Origin: Ilumatobacteraceae bacterium | GTDB taxonomy: Bacteria > Actinomycetota > Acidimicrobiia > Acidimicrobiales > Ilumatobacteraceae | Assembly (NCBI GenBank): GCA_017859395.1 | Contig: JAFMNE010000011.1 | Coordinates: 1-54,959, forward strand | Direction: 5' to 3' | DNA: 54,959 nt | Shown here: piece by piece, positions 43,056-51,836 of the stretch | Numbering within the stretch: the stretch's first letter is position 1 | Layout: each line of letters begins with the position of its first letter | The notes under the pieces: model-generated | Told to the model about the DNA's origin: nothing | The model's database searches: none | Seen by the model: only the letters and a program-made list of their open reading frames with translations | Program-made: the position numbers and the translations under genes

Positions 43056-44915
43056 ATGCGGATGGGCCCCCACCACCTGATGCCTCGCGACACCGACGCC
43101 GTGCGCGACGCACATCTCGCCGACGGCACAGCGCGTCGCGTGTGGGGATTTGCACGCCCCTACCGCGGCACCATCACAGTGTTTCTGGCGTCAATCCTGA
43201 TCGCTGCGCTCGCCGCTCTGGTGCCGCCGCTGGTGGTGCGGGCCATCTTGGACGATGCGATCCCCGATGGCGACCGCGGCCTCATCGTGATCCTCGCTGC
43301 CGTCGCCGTGCTGGCCGCACTCGGCGATGCCGCGCTGCAGATCCTGCAACGCTGGTGTTCGGCCCGCATCGGCGAAGGGCTCATCGCCGACCTGCGCACC
43401 ACCTTGTACGACAAGGTGCAACGCCTGCCGATCGCATTCTTCACCCGCACGCCAACCGGGTCGATCACTGCGCGACTGAACAACGACGTTGTCGGCGCTC
43501 AAAGCGCCCTCACCTCCACCCTCGGGTCGGTGGTGTCGAACGTGGTGGTGCTGCTCACCACCTTGGTCACTATGGCCGCGCTCGAATGGCGCCTCACCGC
43601 CATGGCTCTGGTGGTGCTGCCGCTGTTCATCGTGCCGGCCAAACGTGTGGGTCGACGACTGCAGGACATCTCACGCGAACAGATGACCCACAACGCGTCG
43701 ATGAACACCCAGATGACTGAACGATTCAACGTATCGGGGGCCCTGCTGGTGAAACTGTTCGGTGATCGCCAACGCGAACTCAACACCTTCACCGCCCGCG
43801 CCCACGCCGTGCGTGACGCCGGTGTGCGCTCGGCCATGTTGGGCCGCGTGTTCTTCGTGGCCCTCGGTCTGGTGGGTGCGGTGGGTACCGCAGCGATCTA
43901 CGGCGTCGGTGCGCTGATGGTGGTGGACGGCAGTATCTCCACCGGCACTCTCGTTGCACTCGCCGCGTTGGTGACGCGCATCTATCAACCCCTCACCGGG
44001 TTGACGAACGCCCGGGTGGACCTGATGACCTCTCTGGTGAGTTTCGAGCGGGTCTTCGAGGTGCTCGACGCACCCGAGCCGATCACCGATGCACCATCGG
44101 CGATCGACCTGGTGAACCCAACCGGAGCGATCACCTTGCGTGATGTGGTGTTCCGCTACCCAGCGGCCGACGAGGTTGCAGTGCCCACCATGGAACAACA
44201 GGCCGTGCCCGGCGCCGACCCAGACCGCGACGTGCTGTGCGGGGTGTCGCTCGACATCACCCCGGGTGAGACCGTGGCCATCGTCGGTGCGTCCGGGGCA
44301 GGAAAATCCACTCTGGTGTCGCTGATTCCTCGCCTCTACGACACCACCGACGGTGCCGTGAGCATCGACGGCACCGACGTGCGCCGCCTCACCCTTGACT
44401 CGTTGCGCCACGCGATCGGCGTCGTCGCCCAAGACCCACACCTGTTTCATGTGTCAATCGCCGACAACCTGCGGTTCGCGCGACCCGATGCCAACGATGA
44501 CGACCTCGTGGCGGCCTGCACCGCAGCGCGCATCCACGACACCATCGCCGCCCTCCCCGACGGCTACGACACCGTGGTGGGCGAACGCGGCTATCGCCTG
44601 AGCGGCGGCGAGAAACAGCGCCTCGCCATCGCCCGACTGCTGTTGAAGGACCCCGCGATCATGATTCTCGACGAGGCCACCAGCCATCTCGACAACGACA
44701 ACGAAGCCCGGGTGCAGGCTGCGCTCGACACCGCGTTGGATGGTCGCACCGCCATCGTGATCGCCCACCGACTGTCGACGGTGCGCGCCGCCGACCGCAT
44801 CGTGGTGCTCGATGACGGCCGGATCGCTGAAGAAGGAACCCACGACGCTCTTGTGGCCGCCGGCGGGCTATACGCCCAGCAGTTGGCGGCCGGCGAATTG
44901 TTGTCGTCGACCTGA
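43056..44915 (+). CDS. ABC exporter, fused membrane and ATPase domains
   Basis: A 619-residue half-transporter of the ABCB/MsbA type. Residues about 40-330 carry six membrane helices (TVFLASILIAALAALVPPLVV and others) with the coupling helix region. The ATPase domain follows: Walker A VGASGAGKST, Q-loop VVAQDPHLFHVS, signature YRLSGGEKQRLAIARLL, Walker B IMILDEATSHLD and the switch His in IAHRLSTV. It would work as a homodimer. The substrate is unknown. The start at 43056 is preferred over 43035 because of the -10. Confidence 0.93.
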   Translation: MRMGPHHLMPRDTDAVRDAHLADGTARRVWGFARPYRGTITVFLASILIAALAALVPPLVVRAILDDAIPDGDRGLIVILAAVAVLAALGDAALQILQRWCSARIGEGLIADLRTTLYDKVQRLPIAFFTRTPTGSITARLNNDVVGAQSALTSTLGSVVSNVVVLLTTLVTMAALEWRLTAMALVVLPLFIVPAKRVGRRLQDISREQMTHNASMNTQMTERFNVSGALLVKLFGDRQRELNTFTARAHAVRDAGVRSAMLGRVFFVALGLVGAVGTAAIYGVGALMVVDGSISTGTLVALAALVTRIYQPLTGLTNARVDLMTSLVSFERVFEVLDAPEPITDAPSAIDLVNPTGAITLRDVVFRYPAADEVAVPTMEQQAVPGADPDRDVLCGVSLDITPGETVAIVGASGAGKSTLVSLIPRLYDTTDGAVSIDGTDVRRLTLDSLRHAIGVVAQDPHLFHVSIADNLRFARPDANDDDLVAACTAARIHDTIAALPDGYDTVVGERGYRLSGGEKQRLAIARLLLKDPAIMILDEATSHLDNDNEARVQAALDTALDGRTAIVIAHRLSTVRAADRIVVLDDGRIAEEGTHDALVAAGGLYAQQLAAGELLSST

Positions 44916-44931
44916 TCGGGCCGTCCGTCAC

Positions 44932-44950
44932 ACACCGCCATCGGTGGTGT
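44932..44950. terminator. Hairpin between convergent ABC exporter and msrA
   Basis: ACACCGCC and GGTGGTGT pair over 8 bases around a 3-base loop, in the 40-base gap between two convergent genes. No T-run. Confidence 0.4.
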
Positions 44951-44955
44951 TGGGC

Positions 44956-45609
44956 TCAGGTGGCTGCTGGAAATGCCACCTGGCAGAAACCGTGGTTGCA
45001 GTACCCGCGCGGGTTCTTATGCAGATAGCCCTGGTGGTAGTCCTCGGCGTAATAGAACACCCCGTCACCCGCTGCTGATGCGTCGCAGATCTGCGTGGTG
45101 ATCGTGCCGTGACCGGCCGCGCTGAGCGACCGTTGGTACAGATCGGCCGATGCCTGCACGGCGGCGAGTTGCTCATCAGTGGTGGCGAACACCGCCGAGC
45201 GATACTGGGTGCCGATGTCATTGCCCTGCCGATTCGGCGTGGTCGGGTCGTGGTTCTCCCAGAACGCCGCCATCAAGGTGGGCACATCCACAACCGCGGG
45301 GTCGTAGACCACCAGCACCGATTCGGTGTGGCCGGTGCGGGCGGTGCAGGTTTCTTCATAAGTGGGGTTCTCCGTCCACCCGCCCATGTAGCCGACCGCG
45401 GTGGTGTGTACACCGGGGATCTGCCAGAAGATGCGTTCCGCGCCCCAGAAGCACCCCATCGCCACATACAGCGCCTGATGCCCCTCGGGCCACGGGCCAA
45501 CGGTGGGAGTACCCAGCACCACATGGGTGCCGTCCACGGGCATGGCTGTGGCGCGACCCGGCAGAGCCTGATCGGCGGTGATCATCTCGGTCTTCGACCC
45601 GAACAACAT
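44956..45609 (-). CDS. msrA: Peptide-methionine (S)-S-oxide reductase
   Basis: A 217-residue MsrA, which repairs methionine sulfoxide. The catalytic Cys53 is in [54 protein letters not shown] and [22 protein letters not shown] follow, with resolving Cys near the C-terminus. It is of the longer form with about 45 extra N-terminal residues, as in E. coli. ATG 45609 is supported by TAGTGT 7 bases upstream. Confidence 0.96.
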   Translation of the reverse strand: MLFGSKTEMITADQALPGRATAMPVDGTHVVLGTPTVGPWPEGHQALYVAMGCFWGAERIFWQIPGVHTTAVGYMGGWTENPTYEETCTARTGHTESVLVVYDPAVVDVPTLMAAFWENHDPTTPNRQGNDIGTQYRSAVFATTDEQLAAVQASADLYQRSLSAAGHGTITTQICDASAAGDGVFYYAEDYHQGYLHKNPRGYCNHGFCQVAFPAAT

Positions 45610-45616
45610 GACGGCG

Positions 45617-45622
45617 ACACTA
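45617..45622 (-). promoter_or_regulatory. -10 element (TAGTGT) of msrA
   Basis: TAGTGT is 7 bases before the ATG at 45609. Confidence 0.55.
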
Positions 45623-45674
45623 CGACCACGAACGGCGCGGTGCCATGCGGTGCGCGCGACGGCAGAATCTGCCC

Positions 45675-46175
45675 ATGGCCACAGTCACCATCCGCGAGAT
45701 GACTCCGAACGATGTCGGATGGGCGCATGACCTGAACCAGGCGAACGTGCCTGAGGTCGGCTCGGAAAGGCCCGCCGCATTTGCCCATCTGCTCGATGTT
45801 GCCGCTGTGGCGCTGGTGGCCGAACTCGACGGCGCACCAGCGGCGATGGCGATCGCGATGTTGGCCGGGGTCGACTACACCAGCACCAACTACGCCTGGT
45901 TCTGCGAGCGATACACCCACCCGCTGTATCTCGACCGGGTGGCGGTAGCAGCCACCGCACGACGACATGGCCTCGGCCGAGCGTTATATGCCGAAGTGGA
46001 ACAGCGCGGCCGACAGGTGGCACCCGACGTGGAAGCGTTCTGCCTAGAGGTCAACACCGACCCGCCGAATCACACCTCCATGGCATTTCACCATGCGCTC
46101 GGATTTGTCGACCTCGCAGAACGCGACACCCCCAAAGGTGTACGGGTGATGATGATGTCGCGACCGTTGACCTGA
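45675..46175 (+). CDS. GNAT-family N-acetyltransferase
   Basis: A 166-residue GNAT protein. The acetyl-CoA-binding segment is [29 protein letters not shown], and [25 protein letters not shown] is the typical C-terminal part. It resembles the group often annotated as predicted acetyltransferases for small molecules; the substrate is unknown. It lies between divergent msrA and the convergent aminotransferase. Confidence 0.88.
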   Translation: MATVTIREMTPNDVGWAHDLNQANVPEVGSERPAAFAHLLDVAAVALVAELDGAPAAMAIAMLAGVDYTSTNYAWFCERYTHPLYLDRVAVAATARRHGLGRALYAEVEQRGRQVAPDVEAFCLEVNTDPPNHTSMAFHHALGFVDLAERDTPKGVRVMMMSRPLT

Positions 46176-46180
46176 ACACT

Positions 46181-47350
46181 TCAGGCAGCGAGCACCGCCA
46201 GGCGTTCCATCGCTTCGGTAATCACCTCGGGGCGTTTGCAGCAAGCGAAACGCACCAGGTGCCGGCCACGCGCCGGGTCGACGTAGAACACCAGATTGGG
46301 CACCGCGACCACACCGCAGCGATGCGGCAGTTCCTCACAGAACGCCATGCCGTCACCGTCGGCGCGTAGCGGGGTGATGTCGACCGTGGTGAAGTAGGTG
46401 GCTTCTGACGGGTACACCACGAACCCGGCGGCGCGTAGCCCGTCGGCAAGCAGGTCACGGGTGTGCTGCAGACCTGAGGCCACGCCGGTGAAGTACTCAT
46501 CGGCGAGACGCAGACCAACTGCCATTGCCGGTTGGAACGGCGCACCATTTACATAGGTGAGGAACTGTTTGGCGCTCATCGCCGCTCGCACGATGGGAGC
46601 CGGCCCGCACATCCACCCCACCTTCCACCCGGTCGTGTGGAAGGTTTTGCCACCAGACGAGATGGTGAGGGTGCGGTCAGCCATATCGGGCAGTGATGCC
46701 ATCGGAATATGCCGGCGGCCGTCGAAGAGCAGATGCTCGTACACCTCGTCGGTGATCACCATCAGGTCGTGGGTGCGCGCCACGTCGGCGATGTCGGCCA
46801 TTTCCTCTGCGGTGAACACTTTGCCGGTCGGATTATGCGGGGTGTTCAACAAGATGGAGCGGGTGCGCGGCCCCACGGCGGCACGTAGTTGTGCAGGGTC
46901 GTAGCGATACCCATCGGGTGTGGGCTCCAAGGTGATCGGCACCACCGTCGCGCCGGCCAGTGCGATGCAGGCGGAGTAGGAGTCGAACATCGGCTCGAAC
47001 ACGATCACCTCGTCGCCGGTCTCCAGCGTGCCAAGCAGCGCACCGGCGAGAGCCTCGGTGGCACCGGCGGTAATCAACACCTCGGTGTCAGGATCGAATT
47101 GAAGGCCGTGAAACCTCAGTTGATGCTCGGCCACAGCGTGGCGCAGATCGGCGATGCCAAGACCTGGCGGGTACTGGTTCTGGCCCGACCGGATGGCATT
47201 CACTGCAGCGTCGAGCACCTCCGATGGTCCATCGGTGTCGGGAAAGCCTTGGCCGAGGTTGATGGCTCCGGTTTCCGCAGCAAGGGCGGACATCTGCGCG
47301 AAGATCGTGGTGCCGAACCCGGCGAGGCGTGAGGTGAGCGGGTCGCGCAC
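46181..47350 (-). CDS. Class I/II aminotransferase, DapC/kynurenine-aminotransferase-like
   Basis: A 389-residue PLP-dependent aminotransferase of fold type I. It has INLGQGFPDTDGP, YPPGLGIADLRHAVAEH, ITAGATEALAGALL, LLNTPHNPTGKVF, ITDEVYEHLLFDG, the PLP lysine in TISSGGKTFHTTGWKVGW, and the phosphate-binding Arg near RFACCKRPE. This group includes N-succinyldiaminopimelate aminotransferase (DapC) of actinobacteria and methionine aminotransferases. The neighbours do not settle which. It starts with GTG, supported by TAGGCT 6 bases upstream. Confidence 0.9.
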   Translation of the reverse strand: MRDPLTSRLAGFGTTIFAQMSALAAETGAINLGQGFPDTDGPSEVLDAAVNAIRSGQNQYPPGLGIADLRHAVAEHQLRFHGLQFDPDTEVLITAGATEALAGALLGTLETGDEVIVFEPMFDSYSACIALAGATVVPITLEPTPDGYRYDPAQLRAAVGPRTRSILLNTPHNPTGKVFTAEEMADIADVARTHDLMVITDEVYEHLLFDGRRHIPMASLPDMADRTLTISSGGKTFHTTGWKVGWMCGPAPIVRAAMSAKQFLTYVNGAPFQPAMAVGLRLADEYFTGVASGLQHTRDLLADGLRAAGFVVYPSEATYFTTVDITPLRADGDGMAFCEELPHRCGVVAVPNLVFYVDPARGRHLVRFACCKRPEVITEAMERLAVLAA

Positions 47351-47356
47351 ACCGCG

Positions 47357-47362
47357 AGCCTA
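47357..47362 (-). promoter_or_regulatory. -10 element (TAGGCT) of the aminotransferase gene
   Basis: TAGGCT is 6 bases before the GTG at 47350. Confidence 0.5.
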
Positions 47363-47521
47363 GGTGGCGACCGTCGGCAAGCCGCGCAACCCGGTGCCGC
47401 CCGATGTTGCGGCAGATCACGCGAAAAAGTGCGAGGTCTACCGCGCTGGGTGATCTAGATGATGGCGACGGGGGGTCCGTCGTGCCACCACACGGGGGCG
47501 AACGATGAACGGGGGTACACG

Positions 47522-49534
47522 ATGAAGGTCTTCACCAAGGATCGCGGTGCGCGTGGCGCATCGATCCGCACACGTTGGGCAGCGCTGGGTGCTGCCGTGG
47601 CGGTGAGTATCGGCGCGGGCGGCATCTGGCACGCCGAGGCCGCGAGCGGCGATGGTGTGGACGGTGCGGTGCTCACCGCGATCACACCGCAACGACTGCT
47701 CGACACCCGCGGCGCATCACCAGTGGGTGCACTCGACGGCAGTGGCGCACCGCTGCGCCTACAGGTCACCGGCGATGCGGTGCCGTCGGGCGCCTCGGCG
47801 GTGGTGATGAACGTGACCGCCGTGCAGGCCCGTGCCAGCGCGGTGGGAGGTTTCGTCACCGTGTATCCCTGCGATGTGCCGCGCCCGAACACCTCGAATC
47901 TGAACTTCGTCGACGGCCAGACCGTGCCAAATCAGGTGACCGTGGCCCTTGCCGCCGATGGCACCGTGTGCTTTCACGTGTATGGACGCGCGCATCTACT
48001 GGCCGATGTGACCGGCTATGTCGACGATGGTCGACTGCGGGCCATCGAGTCGGAACTGAGTGCATTGCGCACCCTCGAGGCCACCCTTCCCGACACCAGC
48101 GCAGAGGTGGATCTGTCGGCCTACTACACCGCCGAGAACACCGATGCGGCCATCGCCCGTGCGGTGGCCGATCTGGCAATGACCGACATCGATGTCGACA
48201 CCCTGGTGGACGATGATGAACTTGCCGCGGCCATCGCCGCAGTGAGTGCCTCACTCGACAGCGCTCTCGCCACCGAGGTGAACGAGGCCGTCGATCAGGC
48301 AGTGGACGCGGCCGTTGCACCAGCGGTGAGCGATGCCGTGGACGGCGCCGTGAACACCGCAGTAAGCGAGGTCGTGCTGCCGGCCGTCGAGACCGCAGTG
48401 GTGTCGGCAGTTGATGGTGCGGTGGATGCCGCGCTGTCGGGTCGCGCCTCGTCGCCGATGGGTGTGCCGGCCTATGGCCGTGCCATCGCCACCCTCGGCG
48501 TTGCCGACCAACCATCGTTCCGCACACATTCTGGTTTTGATCTGAAGGTTGTAGAGGGCGCTGACGGTCGCGTGATGATCGCCCATCGGGGCAACCTCGG
48601 CAGCGTGTGGGTCACTGCGTGCGCCGATCTGCTGTGCACCACAGCAACCTCGCAACTAGTGGCCGCATCGGGTGGTGCCCACGGCCTCGACATCGTGCTC
48701 GGCCCCGACGGTATGCCCCGCGTCGCCGTCGACGATGCCGCGGCCAGCCCCGCACTCATGGTGGTGACCTGCACCTCCCCCACCTGTGCCTCGGTCACTT
48801 CGGCCACGGTGCCCACCACTGGTGATGGCGGACGCGATGCAGCGCTCGCCGTCGACATCCACGGGGCGCTGTTGGCGGCGCATCGCGGCAGCGAGGGTCT
48901 GTTGCTCACCCGCTGTGCCGACACCACCTGTGACGCGCCGACCACGATCACGCTCGCCGGTGACCACCGCACACCCGACATCACGATCGGTACCGATGGC
49001 CGCCCGATCATCGTCACCGCCGGCGATGCGGGCATCACCGCGGTGCGCTGTACCGACACCACCTGCACGGCATTCGACACCGCCCACACCATTGCGGGCG
49101 CCGGTGCATCACCGCAGGTGGCCATCGGCGTCGACGGCCGCCCCCTGGTGGCCTACGTGCACGATGCAACGGTGAGGATCAGCCACTGTGACGACAGTGC
49201 GTGCGCCACGGTGGCCGCTCATCATGTGGTCGATGCCGACCCGGCCGGGGTGGGCGATGACCTGTCATTGGCCCTCGCCGCCGATGGGTACCCGGTGCTG
49301 ACCCATGTGATCGCAGCCGGCACTGCCGACGCGCGGCTCCGCATCACCGAATGCGACGACACCACCTGTGCCACCGCCACGTCTACCACTACCAATGTTC
49401 CCGCATTGGCGGCCGCCTCGGTGGTGGCACGTGATGCAGCTCTGTTGAGTGCCGTGCGGGTGGTCGATGGCGACGGCAGCGGTGTGCATCTGCACCGCCA
49501 GATCTACACCGCGCTCACACCGAACGGGTGGTGA
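47522..49534 (+). CDS. Large exported repeat protein: DTR module, coiled coil and Cys-paired propeller repeats
   Basis: A 670-residue exported protein of unknown function. Signal-like N-terminus (about residues 17-42), then one DTR module (about 50-165: LLDTRGASP...VMNVTAV...LLADVTGYVDD) related to those of the sortase fusion. Residues about 170-310 are helical, ending in a low-complexity run of AVD/AVS/AVE repeats (VDQAVDAAVAPAVSDAVDG...). From about 325 there are six repeats of about 45-55 residues, each with C-x4-C (CADLLC, CTSPTC, CADTTC, CTDTTC, CDDSAC, CDDTTC), and a seventh partial one. These look like blades of a beta-propeller closed by small disulfide loops. A GGGGG-type ribosome binding site precedes ATG 47522. 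Confidence 0.8.
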   Translation: MKVFTKDRGARGASIRTRWAALGAAVAVSIGAGGIWHAEAASGDGVDGAVLTAITPQRLLDTRGASPVGALDGSGAPLRLQVTGDAVPSGASAVVMNVTAVQARASAVGGFVTVYPCDVPRPNTSNLNFVDGQTVPNQVTVALAADGTVCFHVYGRAHLLADVTGYVDDGRLRAIESELSALRTLEATLPDTSAEVDLSAYYTAENTDAAIARAVADLAMTDIDVDTLVDDDELAAAIAAVSASLDSALATEVNEAVDQAVDAAVAPAVSDAVDGAVNTAVSEVVLPAVETAVVSAVDGAVDAALSGRASSPMGVPAYGRAIATLGVADQPSFRTHSGFDLKVVEGADGRVMIAHRGNLGSVWVTACADLLCTTATSQLVAASGGAHGLDIVLGPDGMPRVAVDDAAASPALMVVTCTSPTCASVTSATVPTTGDGGRDAALAVDIHGALLAAHRGSEGLLLTRCADTTCDAPTTITLAGDHRTPDITIGTDGRPIIVTAGDAGITAVRCTDTTCTAFDTAHTIAGAGASPQVAIGVDGRPLVAYVHDATVRISHCDDSACATVAAHHVVDADPAGVGDDLSLALAADGYPVLTHVIAAGTADARLRITECDDTTCATATSTTTNVPALAAASVVARDAALLSAVRVVDGDGSGVHLHRQIYTALTPNGW

Positions 49535-50228
49535 GCGCCACCGAGTGAATTGCGGCGGCGACCTCATCGGGATGCGAGAACACCAGCAGGTGCGGGCCGT
49601 CGACCTCAATGATGCGCCAGTCGGGGCGTGCACGTACAGCAGCGGCATAGATCTCGAACGGTGCAGCATCGGGTCCGGTGGCGCGCACGTACACGGTGGG
49701 CACATCGGCCGGCAGGTCCACATGCCACGGCGCGGTGGTCGTGGCCAGCGAGTGCTCCACCAACCCGGCGCGAATCCGGGCGAGTTCTTCCTCACCACCC
49801 ACCATGTCGGCATCCAGTCGAAAACCGTCGAAGGCCACCATGCCGTGAGCGGGCGTGCCCACGGTGGTGCCGCCGCCGTCGAGCACCGGGGCGTGGGCAT
49901 CCACGTAGACCATCGCGGCAATGCGATCGGGCACCTCGGCCCATACCCGGGTGATCACGCGGCCGCCATAGGAATGCCCGACCAGCACAACATCGTGCAG
50001 GTCGTTGGCATAGATCGCATCGACCACGTCGCGCACATGGTCATCGAGCGTGATGTGCGGGCCCGACTCTGCGGCGCGCGTCCCGTGGCCCGTGAGGTCG
50101 GGGGCGACCACGCGGTGACCGCGTGCACAGAGCCGCTCGGCCACACCGGCCCAGCTGTCGGCTCCGAACCAGGCGCCGTGCACCAGCACGATGTCGCGTG
50201 GCAACACAGGATGTGGGCGCTCAGTCAT
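49515..50228 (-). CDS. Alpha/beta hydrolase
   Basis: A 237-residue alpha/beta hydrolase. It has VLVHGAWFGADSWAGVAERL (oxyanion region), LTGHGTRAAESGPHITLDDHV, the nucleophile elbow VGHSYGGRV, and the catalytic His in DGPHLLVFSHPDEVA. Its sequence is close to the salicylate-esterase/hydroxynitrile-lyase-like group, so small ester substrates are plausible. ATG 50228 is preferred over ATG 50273. The end overlaps the end of the convergent repeat-protein gene by 20 bases. Confidence 0.88.
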   Translation of the reverse strand: MTERPHPVLPRDIVLVHGAWFGADSWAGVAERLCARGHRVVAPDLTGHGTRAAESGPHITLDDHVRDVVDAIYANDLHDVVLVGHSYGGRVITRVWAEVPDRIAAMVYVDAHAPVLDGGGTTVGTPAHGMVAFDGFRLDADMVGGEEELARIRAGLVEHSLATTTAPWHVDLPADVPTVYVRATGPDAAPFEIYAAAVRARPDWRIIEVDGPHLLVFSHPDEVAAAIHSVALTTRSV

Positions 50229-50399
50229 TGCACAACATGAAGGTGACGGGCATCGCAGCGCAGGGTACGGCACAAGATTGCATCTACGCGGCCAGTGTGC
50301 TCATGTTGAGCGACTGCGGCGCGTACCGGTAGCGTACGCATAGCGGCAGTTTGTCCGTCAGTCGGGCGCCAGCCCGTTTACGTCACTCAGGAGCACACC

Positions 50400-50936
50400 A
50401 TGACCGACACCAGCGCACTCCCGCAGCGGCTGCACCACACCGCCTACTGCACCAAGGATCAAGAGGCCACCCGCGCTTTCTACGAGGGCATCATCGGGCT
50501 GCCGCTGCTCGCGACCTGGTCGGAACAGGACGAACTGTTCGGGGCCGTGCGCACCTACTGCCACACGTTCTTCGGCCTCGGCGACGGCAGCGCACTCGCC
50601 TTCTTCCAATTCGCCGACCCCGAAGATCAGGCCCTGTTCGACCCCGAACTGCTGCCCTCACCCTTCCGCCACATCGCACTGAAGGTCAGCGCCGAAGTGC
50701 AGGCCGACATCGAGTCACGCCTCACCGAGGCCGGCTGGCTGCCCGAGCAGACCTTCGTGCTTGAGCATGGCTACTGCCGCTCGCTCTACACCACCGACCC
50801 CAACGGCATGGTGCTCGAATTCACCGTTGACCACCCCTCTGCCGACGAGATCAACGAAGACCGCTTGGCCGACGCCCACCAGGTGCTCGAGCGCTGGCTG
50901 GGCGGCGATCACACGTCGAACAACAACTACCGCTGA
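50400..50936 (+). CDS. VOC-superfamily (glyoxalase/dioxygenase-fold) protein
   Basis: A 178-residue protein with vicinal-oxygen-chelate repeats. LHHTAYCTKDQEATRAFYEGIIGLPLL gives the first metal His, FRHIALKV the second region, and SLYTTDPNGMVLEFTVDHP the terminal Glu. The arrangement fits glyoxalase, fosfomycin-resistance or extradiol-dioxygenase types; it cannot be assigned further. AGGAG lies 6 bases before ATG. The end overlaps the IclR gene's end by 10 bases. It may belong to the neighbouring catabolic group. Confidence 0.85.
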   Translation: MTDTSALPQRLHHTAYCTKDQEATRAFYEGIIGLPLLATWSEQDELFGAVRTYCHTFFGLGDGSALAFFQFADPEDQALFDPELLPSPFRHIALKVSAEVQADIESRLTEAGWLPEQTFVLEHGYCRSLYTTDPNGMVLEFTVDHPSADEINEDRLADAHQVLERWLGGDHTSNNNYR

Positions 50937-51760
50937 GTCGACGTGTTCGGACGCTGCGCGGCTCCCGGTCGCACGACCGGGAGCTGTTGCACGTACGACC
51001 ATTCCTCGGTGATGGCCTCCGACGCAGCCAGCAACCGCGGCAGATACTGCCCGAGCAGCGTGTCCATCGACGTCTCCGCCGCGTGCACCGTGACATTCAA
51101 CGCTGCAACCACCACACCCGATGCATCACGCACCGGGGCCGCCACCGAGCGGATACCCACCGACAACTGCTCGTCGGACACCGCGAAACCCTGTTGGCGC
51201 ACCTCGGTCAACATCCGGTCGAGATCAGCCCGAGCCGGATCCACTCGTGGCACCACACCCGACTCCGATCCGAGCGCCAGCACTCGATCCAGTTCGTCTG
51301 GGTCGAGATCCGCGAGCAGCACCCGCCCCATTGACGTGGCGACCGCCGGGAAACGAGTCCCGATCGTCACCGCCAGAGCAATGATCTTGGGCACCGCCAC
51401 CCGCGCCACATACACGATGTCGCTGCCATCGAGCTGGGCCATCGACGACGACTCGCGGGTGACCGCAACAAGTTCTTCCATGTGCGGACGTGCCGCATCC
51501 CACATGCCGAGCGCCGAGATATACGACGCACCTAACTCGAGTGTCCGCGCTGTGAGCGAGTACACACCGTTGGTGCTGCGGGCATATCCCAACTCTTCCA
51601 GAGTGATCAACAGTCGGCGCGCTGTCGGCCGCGCCAAACCGGTGCGGGCCGCCACCTCGCTCACGGTCATCGCCATGGAGGTCGGCCCGAATGCGCGCAG
51701 CACATCGATCCCGCGCGACAGCGCTTCGACGAAGTCCCTGCTGCGTTCCACTTCGCCCAT
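50927..51760 (-). CDS. IclR-family transcription regulator
   Basis: A 277-residue regulator. The winged helix-turn-helix (FVEALSRGIDVLRAFGPTSMAMTVSEVAARTGLARPTARRLLITLEELGY) is followed by the effector domain (LVAVTRESSSMAQLDGSDIVYVARV...TIGTRFPAVATSMGRVLLA...VSDEQLSVGIRSVAAPVRDASGVVVAALNVT). It is closest to the PcaR/PobR subgroup, which controls aromatic or dicarboxylate breakdown. It is divergent from the CoA-transferase gene, 76 bases apart, and probably regulates it. Confidence 0.92.
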   Translation of the reverse strand: MGEVERSRDFVEALSRGIDVLRAFGPTSMAMTVSEVAARTGLARPTARRLLITLEELGYARSTNGVYSLTARTLELGASYISALGMWDAARPHMEELVAVTRESSSMAQLDGSDIVYVARVAVPKIIALAVTIGTRFPAVATSMGRVLLADLDPDELDRVLALGSESGVVPRVDPARADLDRMLTEVRQQGFAVSDEQLSVGIRSVAAPVRDASGVVVAALNVTVHAAETSMDTLLGQYLPRLLAASEAITEEWSYVQQLPVVRPGAAQRPNTSTQR

Positions 51761-51836
51761 CGCGCCTCGCCTCCGTCGTTCAACCGGCGACCACTGTAGG
51801 CGCCCCGCCACCCCCTGGTGACCCGAGGAGACCAAT

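Noticed and set aside
41423-43129. Upstream 36 codons of the secreted peptidase.
   Set aside because: They would bury the lipoprotein signal and cross the -10 elements of both divergent genes.
44956-45609. msrA as a second selenoprotein (Sec forms of MsrA exist).
   Set aside because: The catalytic residue is an ordinary Cys codon in GCFWG and there is no in-frame TGA.
47950-49534. Regular repeats that could suggest a CRISPR or tandem DNA array.
   Set aside because: The periodicity is at protein level (propeller repeats and an AVD-rich helix), with diverged DNA and no spacers.
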